Origin: Deltaproteobacteria bacterium
Lineage (GTDB): Bacteria; Desulfobacterota; Desulfobacteria; Desulfobacterales; UBA11574
Direction: 5' to 3'
Length of the DNA: 7,472 nucleotides
Assembly: GCA_019313505.1 (NCBI GenBank)
Contig: JAFDBA010000107.1
Location: 1-7,472 of the forward strand
Shown: in pieces, positions 1-5,696 of the stretch
Numbering within the stretch: position 1 is the stretch's first letter
How the letters are laid out: the number at the start of each line of letters is the position of its first letter
Notes under the pieces: model-generated
What the model saw: the letters and a program-made list of their open reading frames with translations, nothing else
Database searches by the model: none
What the model was told of the DNA's origin: nothing
Translations under genes and position numbers: made by a program

Positions 1-522
1 TTTATGGGACAGCGACTTGGACTGCTTGGAAACACTGGATCCTCTTTCTTGGCTGCGCCTCACTGAGTCAAGTTTTCCCAGCAAGGTTTTCACCCTATCT
101 GCCGGGTTTTTACCCATCGCGGCATATTGTTTATCCTCGATCAGCTCAGCATCCACAATCTCCACAATAGCTTCAATCGTCTCAATGGCGGAAAGGTCTT
201 CACGCTGAAGGTTTTCAGCAGTCGACATACGGCGCGCTTCAAGGTCGGTCGCCTTGACGATTTGAGCCGGGATGTTTTTCATCTCCGTAAAGTCCCGGAC
301 AGCTCGAAACCGCCTTTCTCCGGCTATGATCTCGTAGCGTCTCCCTTTACGACGCACCACTATGGGCTCAATTAGACCATCCCTTTTTATACTCTCTGCA
401 AGTTCCTTCTGTTTATCGTCATCAAAAAATTTGCGGACCTGAAAAGGAGAAGGGTCAATCTCGTTCACATCAATAAGGCGGTGTTTATAATCGAGCTTAA
501 TATTGGCTTGCCTTTTTGGCAT
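1..522 (-). CDS. ParB/RepB/Spo0J-family partition protein, N-terminal part (runs off left edge)
   Basis: Reading the minus strand from ATG at 522 gives 174 codons without a stop up to the window edge, so the C-terminus lies outside. The product carries the ParB N-terminal domain: SPFQVRKFFD near residues 25-34, ELAESIKRDGLIEPIVVR (about 40-58), the GERRFRA box (about 69-75) and ENLQREDLSAIE (about 104-115). In the family the last two boxes bind CTP, which drives clamping on DNA at parS-type sites. The helix-turn-helix region should begin around residue 120. I see no parS site and no parA in the window. The start is chosen because homology begins soon after it; there is no clear Shine-Dalgarno upstream. 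The role could be segregation of a plasmid or integrated element, or the protein could be a ParB-like transcription factor. The family call is firm; the biological role is inferred. Confidence 0.93.
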   Translation of the reverse strand, partial: MPKRQANIKLDYKHRLIDVNEIDPSPFQVRKFFDDDKQKELAESIKRDGLIEPIVVRRKGRRYEIIAGERRFRAVRDFTEMKNIPAQIVKATDLEARRMSTAENLQREDLSAIETIEAIVEIVDAELIEDKQYAAMGKNPADRVKTLLGKLDSVRRSQERGSSVSKQSKSLSHK

Positions 523-606
523 GGTAGGAATATGGAAAAAAAGTTTGTTATGATGGATTTTTCTTACCAGACTAATCAAAAAATTGTCAGAGAGTCAAAT
601 CTTTAT

Positions 607-792
607 TTAAGGAGGTATCGAATGGGCGACCCCCGACAGCCGATAGCGAACTTTTTTAACAGACCGAATTCTTTGTATTTTTAGAAAGTTTGCTAATTCG
701 TTGAGCCTGATGGTTAAAGCCTGGATGGAACGCGCCGAGAAATCGACCAACTGACAGTATGCGAGAAACTGGCTGCAATACTGATGGAGCAT
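607..792 (-). pseudogene. Tyrosine recombinase/integrase, N-terminal remnant
   Basis: The minus-strand frame starts at ATG 792 behind a strong AAGGAGG site (806-800, 7-nt spacer), which is preferred over the upstream ATG at 816. The first 50 or so residues read like the SAM-like core-binding domain at the front of phage-type integrases: FLAYCQLVDFSARSIQAL, then LTIRLNELANFLKIQRI, a pattern of alternating helices that contacts DNA. After RSVKKVRYR the frame leaves the family and stops at 606-608, so the catalytic domain with the R-H-R-Y residues is absent. Nothing between here and parB (starting at 522) restores it. I read this as a truncated integrase or transposon-type recombinase left over from a mobile element. 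The family call comes from sequence pattern and memory of deltaproteobacterial integrases and has not been tested by alignment. Confidence 0.6.
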
Positions 793-920
793 GATGACAC
801 CTCCTTGTCGCGCCATAGCTTTTCAGCGAAGGCGGACCGTTGATCATACTCCATCATTAAACACCCATTAATAAAAGGCAAATTGCGCTAACTGCAGGGT
901 TTGTTGGTTAGGAGCACACT

Positions 921-1034
921 ATGGCTATTTGTAAACTTTGCGGAAACGATAGAGAACTTAGAAATTCGCATATTATTCCTGAGTTCCTTTATGCAAAGGT
1001 TTGTGGGACATCCTATTATAACATTCGTTCCTAA
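921..1034 (+). pseudogene. Zinc-finger/HNH-like protein, N-terminal remnant cut by a palindromic element
   Basis: ATG 921 follows TTAGGAGCACACT, so a GGAG ribosome binding site is present. The first 28 codons contain a CKLCG zinc knuckle and then RNSHIIPEFLYAK. This opening is typical of an uncharacterised HNH-nuclease-like family whose intact members are several times longer and carry a C-X2-C pair followed by a SH-I-P-E-F motif. From codon 29 the reading frame enters the palindrome at 1005 and stops at TAA 1032-1034 after nine foreign codons. No continuation is recognisable downstream of the palindrome. The gene is therefore probably disrupted or deleted, and any product would be a 37-residue peptide without a catalytic domain. 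The family assignment is from memory of the motif. Confidence 0.6.
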
Positions 1035-1067
1035 TATGATAGGAAACTTATAATATTAGGATGTCCC
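1005..1067. repeat. 63-bp palindromic, MITE-like element
   Basis: The ends are a perfect 11-bp inverted repeat: GGGACATCCTA at 1005-1015 and TAGGATGTCCC at 1057-1067. The pairing continues inwards with TTATAA on both arms (offset by three bases) and again with GTTCCTA against TAGGAAAC, so nearly the whole element can fold into one long bulged hairpin. The GGATGTCCC on the right is followed at once by a near copy, GGAAGTCCCC (1068-1077). No target-site duplication is evident. The left end coincides with the point where a conserved reading frame breaks. It could be a miniature inverted-repeat element, an IS end remnant, or simply a strong stem-loop. Only one copy is seen in this window. Confidence 0.55.
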
Positions 1068-1077
1068 GGAAGTCCCC

Positions 1078-1629
1078 GTTCATAACAAAGCCACGATTTA
1101 ATCATATAAGATTGTGATTTACATAACAAATCTTCAATGATATTGGATTTATGCTAATGCAATCTTCAGGCACGGAATATTGACCGGAAAACAGTAATTA
1201 AGGGAAAGTGATAAACACAAGATGTAGGGTCGGAGGCAAATCCAGATTAGGCAATAATTTTTAACAAGATCAATCGATATCTAAATATTATCACAAGCTA
1301 TTGACATTACTAAATATGTCAGATACTGCAAGAAATCTATAATTTAAGCTCTTGGCCCTATCTCATTTTCAGTCATACATTCAACACCTTGAACTAATGA
1401 TAGTTGTTTCAAATCAGCATTTGGGATAATTCCCTATAATTTTGGGATATTTACCTATGAAAATGAACCCTAAGCCCCATTGGCAAAGTCTCTTAAATCT
1501 GCAAAAAATTTTTTGAGGTGAGCCCTTCATTTTCAAATAATTTTATGCTTGAGAAAAATCGCTTTTCAAACAAAAATTTTCTTTAAACATATGACTCCAC
1601 GCTCTATATGGGTAATGGCTCATATAGCC
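1078..1629. other. AT-rich stretch without a recognisable gene
   Basis: About 550 bp with no reading frame that has both a good ribosome binding site and family-like sequence on either strand. A short frame at 1457 (ATGAAAATG...) stops after 19 codons. A 10-bp inverted repeat, TGAAAATGAA (1458-1467) and TTCATTTTCA (1527-1536), lies about 60 bp before the next gene. A TTGACA hexamer at 1301 has only a poor partner 17 bp downstream. The stretch may hold the promoter of the gene at 1645, or be decayed sequence. Confidence 0.5.
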
Positions 1630-1644
1630 AAAGGAGGTTTAGCC

Positions 1645-1938
1645 ATGCAAGCAACACACGATGAAGTATTTAGGCAAAAGAATCTACCCAATGTAGGGCA
1701 AATAGTTCGGAGCAAGAAATATGGGACTCTTTGGAGAGTCATGGAGAAAAGGGAAATTTGGCAACACACCGCGGACGATCCGGGGTCTGGGAAAGTTGGC
1801 TTGCTCCCGGCCATTTATCTTGCCTACTGGCGAGTCCAAAAGGGTGTACTGCCAGGAATCGGAAAGATGTTCGGATATGCATATACACTTCATGACACCA
1901 CTTTCGAGACAAATTGGGAGATAGTTGAAGAAAAATAG
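1645..1938 (+). CDS. Conserved-looking hypothetical protein, 97 residues
   Basis: The start at ATG 1645 is chosen because a perfect AAAGGAGG (1630-1637) sits 7 nt upstream; the longer frame from 1549 has no such signal. The product is a small soluble protein with no signal peptide or membrane segment. It contains four tryptophans in similar short contexts (LWRVM, EIWQ, YWRV, NWEI), a run VGQIVRSKKYGTLWRV near residues 17-32, and a YAYTLHDTTFETNWEIV tail. The beta-strand-like alternation suggests a compact beta-rich fold, but no catalytic motif stands out. The TAG stop abuts the ATG of a broken cytidylate-kinase-like frame, so the two may once have formed a pair. I do not recognise a function. 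Codon pattern, start signal and length favour a genuine gene. Confidence 0.75.
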   Translation: MQATHDEVFRQKNLPNVGQIVRSKKYGTLWRVMEKREIWQHTADDPGSGKVGLLPAIYLAYWRVQKGVLPGIGKMFGYAYTLHDTTFETNWEIVEEK

Positions 1939-2036
1939 ATGGCTGTAATCACTATCAGCGGGAATTTGGCTTCAGGCGGCAGAGAACTGGGGAGGTAATG
2001 TCTGATTTAGTTACAAACCAGATCTTAATGGAATAG
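1939..2036 (+). pseudogene. Cytidylate kinase-like gene, N-terminal remnant with frameshift/stop
   Basis: Beginning at the ATG directly after the previous stop, the frame reads MAVITISGNLASGGRELGR and then stops at TAA 1996-1998. This is the classic opening of cytidylate-kinase-like P-loop proteins, where intact members read M-x-I-T-I-S-x-x-x-x-S-G-G-R-E-I-G and continue for about 200 residues. Here the P-loop-equivalent SGGRELG is present but everything behind it is lost. A second short frame, MSDLVTNQILME (1998-2036), starts in the overlapping TAATG behind GGGGAGG and may be the frameshifted continuation, but it also stops at once. The gene is surely non-functional as a kinase. Its tight junction to the upstream gene suggests a former operon partner. 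Confidence 0.6.
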
Positions 2037-2090
2037 CCTTACTGTCCTGATCAAACATTTTTTAATAAATTGCTACTATGGAGGAAGGCT

Positions 2091-2174
2091 ATGAAGAGGA
2101 GTTTTCTTAAAATCCCGATAACAAGCCCCAAAAGGGCGAAAATTCGCTTCTTTGTGACATCTCCCCCGCCATGA
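2091..2174 (+). CDS. Possible small basic peptide, 27 residues
   Basis: A GGAGG at 2080-2084 lies 6 nt before ATG 2091, and the frame runs 27 codons to TGA 2172-2174. The product has seven Lys/Arg, no acidic residues, no hydrophobic core and a triple proline end. The translation signal is good, but such short frames arise by chance and no family is recognised. It may be the residue of a longer decayed gene or a leader in front of the gene at 2225. Existence as a protein is doubtful. Confidence 0.22.
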   Translation: MKRSFLKIPITSPKRAKIRFFVTSPPP

Positions 2175-2224
2175 TGTTGCTTTTTCCTACAACGCTGTGA
2201 GTTTATAAAGAAAGGAGGTGTGCC

Positions 2225-2527
2225 ATGAAAGCAGGCATCTTTTTTACGGGCACAGGCCCGATTCTTATCTTGACCTCGTATGAATCACTTGATGATCCCA
2301 ATCTGGTTGAGAAGCTCTCTGCAAAAGGGATTAAGAAATACATCGCTTTTGAGGTTTCTGAACGAAAGGTGAAAGATAGATACGGAAAACAATATAATAT
2401 GATTATGGGTGATTTAAGTCAGACGGACGATTTGCGAGTTCTTGACTATGATGGACATCATGTTTTCTACAATTTTTCCCTCAAGGAACTTGGGGAACCA
2501 AATTACGTTGAAGGCAATGAAAGCTGA
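2225..2527 (+). CDS. Conserved hypothetical (cytosolic) protein, 100 residues
   Basis: ATG 2225 follows a perfect AAAGGAGG (2211-2218) at 6 nt. The product is soluble and acidic-to-neutral, with no signal peptide. It has an N-terminal strand and turn, GIFFTGTGPILILTSYESL (residues 4-22). The middle is KGIKKYIAFEVSERKVKDRYG, and then comes the segment GDLSQTDDLRVLDYDGHHVFYNF near residues 62-84. I recall proteins of this size and pattern in deltaproteobacterial genomes annotated only as cytosolic protein, with no known function. There is no catalytic signature I can defend. It stands alone, about 50 bp beyond the short frame at 2091, and is followed by a 13-bp stem-loop. The gene is very likely real; its function is unknown. 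Confidence 0.8.
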   Translation: MKAGIFFTGTGPILILTSYESLDDPNLVEKLSAKGIKKYIAFEVSERKVKDRYGKQYNMIMGDLSQTDDLRVLDYDGHHVFYNFSLKELGEPNYVEGNES

Positions 2528-2529
2528 TC

Positions 2530-2579
2530 TTCCTTGGCAGAGCGTATAGATTCCTTTTATGAACGCCTCTGCCAAGGAA
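2530..2579 (+). terminator. Stem-loop after the 2225 gene, possible terminator
   Basis: TTCCTTGGCAGAG (2530-2542) and CTCTGCCAAGGAA (2567-2579) form a perfect 13-bp stem with a 24-nt loop, three bases behind the stop codon. There is no clean run of T after the stem (TACTATTCTTATAA), so it may stabilise the mRNA 3' end or act in factor-assisted termination rather than be a canonical intrinsic terminator. Confidence 0.5.
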
Positions 2580-2912
2580 TACTATTCTTATAACATATTA
2601 TTGGAATTCTTATTATTTCTGTGGAACATGAAAACCAATCAATTATCATTGGTTTCATTCTTAAACAAAATATAAAGAATTTAGTGGATTATTTAATTTT
2701 GCAATTTCTTAAGGTCAGGGTAATGATTTCTGCCTTACATGGTTAATATTTGAAGGCCGAAATTTTTATGATTTACACCATTACCAATTTCTCGTTCAGC
2801 TTCCTTAAAAAGGCGACCTCTCATCATCACTATAGTTTACCACGATCGTGAAGGCGGAAGGGGAAAGAATGTATATTCCAATTATTCACCTATGTAACGA
2901 AAGGAGGTCACT
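2580..2912. other. AT-rich intergenic stretch, no gene seen
   Basis: About 330 bp before the ABM-fold gene with no supportable reading frame. It contains an 8-bp stem, AAACCAAT (2632-2639) with ATTGGTTT (2648-2655), followed by a weakly T-rich tail. A TATAGT hexamer at 2831 has no matching -35 box. The stretch probably carries the promoter of the 2913 gene, but I cannot place it. Confidence 0.45.
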
Positions 2913-3203
2913 ATGGCGGTCAAAGTTCTTATCAAGAGAAAAATAAAGGACGGTAAAATTGATGAGGCCTCAAAACTCTTTATCAAAGCCCGGTACAATG
3001 CCATGGGCCAGCCGGGTTACATTTCATCGGAAACTTTGAGTGGCTGTGACGATCCAAATAATGTTGTAGTTATATCCATGTGGCAGAGAATAGAGAATTG
3101 GAACCAATGGAAAAATGGTGATTTGAGAGCGGAAAATGAGACCGCGTTTGAAGCGTTGCTTGATGGACCGACTGAATACGAAACTTATAATTTAGGATTG
3201 TAG
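2913..3203 (+). CDS. ABM-fold (antibiotic biosynthesis monooxygenase-like) protein, 96 residues
   Basis: ATG 2913 lies 5 nt after AAAGGAGG (2900-2907). The 96 residues fit the dimeric alpha/beta barrel ABM family in length and pattern. They begin with strand VKVLIKRKIKDGKIDEASKLF, then a helix containing ARYNAMGQPGYISSETL, then a strand NNVVVISMWQRIENWNQW (residues about 49-66) and a helix AENETAFEALLDGP near the end. Family members range from cofactor-free monooxygenases to haem-degrading enzymes and stress proteins of unknown role, so the substrate cannot be read from the sequence. The conserved W-x-x-x-x-x-W spacing around residues 57-65 is typical of the core. It is cytosolic. The next gene (3502) also encodes a ferredoxin-like alpha/beta fold, but a 298-bp gap with palindromes separates them. 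The fold call is good; the enzymatic role is unproven. Confidence 0.85.
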   Translation: MAVKVLIKRKIKDGKIDEASKLFIKARYNAMGQPGYISSETLSGCDDPNNVVVISMWQRIENWNQWKNGDLRAENETAFEALLDGPTEYETYNLGL

Positions 3204-3269
3204 CTTTAATAGGGACAATCGGCAATAAATTGCTGAGTTTTGAAGCATTTGTCGGGGCAGACCATCCCG

Positions 3270-3294
3270 CCGTCTTGACGGGGCGTCCGCCCCG
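3270..3294. repeat. Tandem GC-rich palindromes (REP-like)
   Basis: CCGTC-TT-GACGG (3270-3281) is directly followed, with overlap, by CGGGGC-GTCC-GCCCCG (3279-3294). These GC-rich hairpins stand out in AT-rich surroundings, about 65 nt behind the ABM-fold stop. There is no T-run behind them. They resemble a repetitive extragenic palindrome or a non-canonical terminator. A third small palindrome, CCCCAA-ATCACA-TTGGGG, sits near 3340-3357. Confidence 0.4.
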
Positions 3295-3501
3295 GGAAAT
3301 TAAACATTGTAATTCGGCCATGAAATTATGTGCGGTAATCCCCAAATCACATTGGGGAGTTGCTGGGGAGCCTGCTTCAGAGAGACAAGATGAATCGCCA
3401 AAGGTGTGAAATCCTTCTGGTGGACAAGCCCACGAAATTTATAGAGGTAACAGGACAGGAAGCACGGATGTCCATAAAATTAGGAAATTGGAGGGTTGGA
3501 T

Positions 3502-3795
3502 ATGCCAATATTCATGATGTTTGGAAAGTATTCCCCAGAGGCATTAAAGGGAATCAGTCCTGAAAGAACAGATAAAGCTGTTGAGGTGATCAAAAAGAAT
3601 GGTGGAAAGGTTATATCGATGTACGCTGTACTGGGTGAACACGACCTTGTTTTTACCTTGGATTTTCCTGATTCTGAAAAGGCTCTTGCCGCATCTGTTG
3701 CATTAAACAAACTGACAGGAATCTCATTTACAACATCACCTGTAGTGGAAGTTGAAAAGTTTGATAAGTTAATTGCTGAGGCAAAAAATATTTAG
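3502..3795 (+). CDS. GYD domain-containing protein, 97 residues
   Basis: ATG 3502 is preferred over a TTG two codons upstream because GGAGG (3490-3494) lies at a proper 7-nt distance and homologues begin M-P-x-(F/Y). The product matches the GYD family over its whole length. It has MPIFMMFGKYSPEALKGI at the start and the helix ERTDKAVEVIKKNGGKV (about 21-37). The family-naming motif follows as GEHD at residues 45-48 in place of GEYD or GYD, and then DLVFTLDFPDSEKA and LTGISFTTSPVVEVEKFDKL. GYD proteins are small soluble alpha/beta proteins related in fold to ABM and Lrp-effector domains, and their function is unknown. It sits alone between AT-rich gaps. An imperfect GGGTTCAG/CTGGACTCCC stem follows the stop. 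The family assignment is confident. Confidence 0.9.
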   Translation: MPIFMMFGKYSPEALKGISPERTDKAVEVIKKNGGKVISMYAVLGEHDLVFTLDFPDSEKALAASVALNKLTGISFTTSPVVEVEKFDKLIAEAKNI

Positions 3796-4064
3796 GGTTC
3801 AGGCAAGATATCTGGACTCCCCAGAGGAAGCAATCAATTCTGAGAGGATGGGGGTAACCTTTAAATAGATTCTTTTTTTGAAATCTGCCCTCCACCTCGA
3901 TTTGGTTTCCATTGTTTAACAATTCTTATTCTGCTGCCCTTATTCTCGATTCGCACTTTATGCTTTGACCTTGGTCTTCTATTGATTATCCTCTATTCCA
4001 CTTGGTCCAGAAGGGGATTATTATTAACAGATCGTTATTTATATAAGTTATAGAGAATTATATA
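3796..4064. other. Intergenic region before the radical SAM gene
   Basis: No gene seen. Weak imperfect hairpins and T-rich runs lie in its first half (CTTTTTTTG around 3870). Just before the ATG, TTAACA (4024-4029) and TTATAG (4048-4053) are 18 bp apart, which would give an almost leaderless transcript. This is too weak to call a promoter. Confidence 0.35.
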
Positions 4065-5228
4065 ATGTTGGCAACATTTAAAGAATCAAAATTGTCTGAT
4101 TGTTGGTCCAAATGGAATCTTTCAAACCGTCGTTATCACAATAAGACGCATAACAAGCGGTATCAAACTTACAATTTTACCCGGGCCTATCGAAGCTGGT
4201 TTATCCCTTATATAAAATCACGCATCCAACCCGATAAATTTAAACCACTCCTTTCATTTCTTTACACGGATCTCAACTGTAATCTCGACTGCCACTATTG
4301 TTATAGCCGGAACAAGCACATAGAAGGGATGACCTTGCAGGTGGCAAAAGATGCCGTAAATTGGCTCCAATCTGTTGGTTGCAGAGTATTGGCTTATATG
4401 GGTGGAGAGCCTTTAATACGCAAAGACTTTCTAATAGAGTTAACGCGATATGCGGCGGGAAGAGGTTTTTTTGTATATCTCCCCACAAACGGCATTCTTA
4501 TGAACGAGGCGTTTATTGATGAAATCGGAAAAGCAGGGATATCTGTCATCAACCTTGCCGTCGATGCCATAGATCATTATAAAGGGATGCCCAAATACTT
4601 AAATCGTATCAATTCTCAGTTCCAATATCTGGTAAAACAGCAAAAGAAATACAAATACATTACCTTCTTTAATATTAACATCACCAAACACAATTTGAAA
4701 GATGTCAAAGCGCTCACTAAAATTGCCCATGAGTACGGTATTGCAACGGATTATCATATCAATGAACCGCCACAGATTGAATATGAACATTTCAAACACG
4801 AACAGGACGGCGCATGGATTACGGAAGCGGAGTTTCAGGTGGTTGATGAACTTGTCGATTGGCTGATTCAGAAAAATATAGAAGGATATACCATGGTCAA
4901 CTCGGTGGAACATTTGAGCGCCATGAAGCTTTTTATTCGTCACCGGCTTCCGCCTTGGCCCTGTCTCGCTGGCAAGTCCTCCATGATAATCCGACTGGAT
5001 GGCAGTTTTACTCCCTGCATGGAGCTGTATGGAACCGATGAAGACTGGGGGAACATATATGAAGGCCACAAATTTGACCCAGACAGATTGACCTGTCTAA
5101 AGCAAAACTGCAGTCCGAATTGCCTTTCCACCTGCAACTTCCAGGTCAACCACTATTCCAGCTCCCTAACCTTTTCACTTCAGTGGCTGGCCAAACATGC
5201 CTATTCCGGCTTTTTAGGTGTTTCTTAA
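4065..5228 (+). CDS. Radical SAM protein with SPASM-like C-terminus, substrate unknown
   Basis: A 387-residue protein with the radical SAM signature CNLDCHYC: cysteines 72, 76 and 79 (CX3CX2C) would hold the 4Fe-4S cluster that cleaves S-adenosylmethionine. GGEP at 113-116 is the SAM-amino-group motif. The middle (PTNGILMN..., NLAVDAID, FFNINITKHNLKD) follows the family barrel. The C-terminus is rich in cysteine: C300, C318, C344, C349, C353, C357, arranged like a SPASM/twitch auxiliary-cluster domain with RLDGSFTPC and WGNIYEG between. The first 60 residues are basic and aromatic and precede the barrel. I recall similar uncharacterised proteins in deltaproteobacteria and acidobacteria. SPASM enzymes often modify peptides, but no convincing precursor peptide is adjacent. 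There is no clear ribosome binding site at ATG 4065, so the start is uncertain. It is a single gene, not part of a visible operon. Confidence 0.9.
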   Translation: MLATFKESKLSDCWSKWNLSNRRYHNKTHNKRYQTYNFTRAYRSWFIPYIKSRIQPDKFKPLLSFLYTDLNCNLDCHYCYSRNKHIEGMTLQVAKDAVNWLQSVGCRVLAYMGGEPLIRKDFLIELTRYAAGRGFFVYLPTNGILMNEAFIDEIGKAGISVINLAVDAIDHYKGMPKYLNRINSQFQYLVKQQKKYKYITFFNINITKHNLKDVKALTKIAHEYGIATDYHINEPPQIEYEHFKHEQDGAWITEAEFQVVDELVDWLIQKNIEGYTMVNSVEHLSAMKLFIRHRLPPWPCLAGKSSMIIRLDGSFTPCMELYGTDEDWGNIYEGHKFDPDRLTCLKQNCSPNCLSTCNFQVNHYSSSLTFSLQWLAKHAYSGFLGVS

Positions 5229-5285
5229 ACCCAAATTGATCGATTCTGATTTTTCGTAACAAAATATTGGTATATGAGAGCTTAA

Positions 5286-5644
5286 ACAAAGAAAACACCT
5301 GACCAGGCGAAACGTGAGCGGCAGATACAGAAATTGCAGAAGCAGGCGGATCGGATTGATAAATGGTTAAATGAGAATGGGCCTAGGATAAGACGATTGA
5401 CGTTCCGATTGGTGTTGCGGAGAATAATTATTCGAAAGCGATGGCCACTAAGGTGGACAATGAGAAAGGGCGTAAGATATATCCTCAGCGTATAGCCATT
5501 GTAGAGCCGGTATTTGCGAATATAAGAGCTCACAAATAACTCAACCGATTTACAATTAGGGGAAAAATCAAAGTAAACATACAATGGCTATTGTATTGTA
5601 TGGTTCACAACATGGGAAAAATAATGAGATATGCTCCTGCATAA
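5286..5644 (+). pseudogene. IS1182-type transposase remnant, internally deleted, frameshifted and stopped
   Basis: Two frames carry pieces of one transposase. In the first (from 5286) a charged coiled stretch, KKTPDQAKRERQIQKLQKQA followed by DRIDKWLNENGP, matches the lysine/glutamine-rich region before the catalytic core of IS1182-type enzymes. In a second frame (from about 5387) the C-terminal part appears: KGRKIYPQRIAIVEPVFANI, then RAHK, a TAA at 5537-5539 where homologues have glutamine, and the in-frame continuation LNRFTIRGKIKVNIQWLLYC, MVHNMGKIMRYAPA to TAA 5642. The catalytic middle is missing between the two pieces. A product is not expected. No terminal inverted repeats were found. 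The family call is from recalled motifs and is fairly secure for the C-terminal part. Confidence 0.75.
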
Positions 5645-5696
5645 GGGATCAAGAAATATAAGAATTACATTCAAATGCAATGAGGAAGTGATTCAT

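Noticed and set aside
622..684. Short plus-strand frame (20 codons) behind a perfect AAGGAGG at 609-615
   Set aside because: It lies antisense to the integrase remnant, has no family-like sequence, and the good site is probably chance.
1168..1184. AGGCACGGAATATTGAC as a sigma-54 promoter
   Set aside because: The -12 element lacks the required GC and the spacing is off by one.
1301..1329. TTGACA with TACTGC 17 bp downstream as a sigma-70 promoter
   Set aside because: The -10 hexamer is poor and the nearest gene starts more than 300 bp away; not enough to call.
1458..1536. Repeated TCATTTTCA-type motifs (1363, 1458 inverted, 1528)
   Set aside because: Low-complexity AT-rich words; spacing is irregular and no operator-like symmetry is convincing.
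3360..3563. 67-codon plus-strand frame before and into the GYD gene
   Set aside because: No ribosome binding site, and it overlaps the well-supported GYD start in another frame.
4599..5069. 156-codon minus-strand frame
   Set aside because: Antisense shadow of the radical SAM gene, whose motifs are unmistakable on the plus strand.
5282..5584. 100-codon minus-strand frame
   Set aside because: Antisense of the IS1182 transposase remnant, which explains the open frame.
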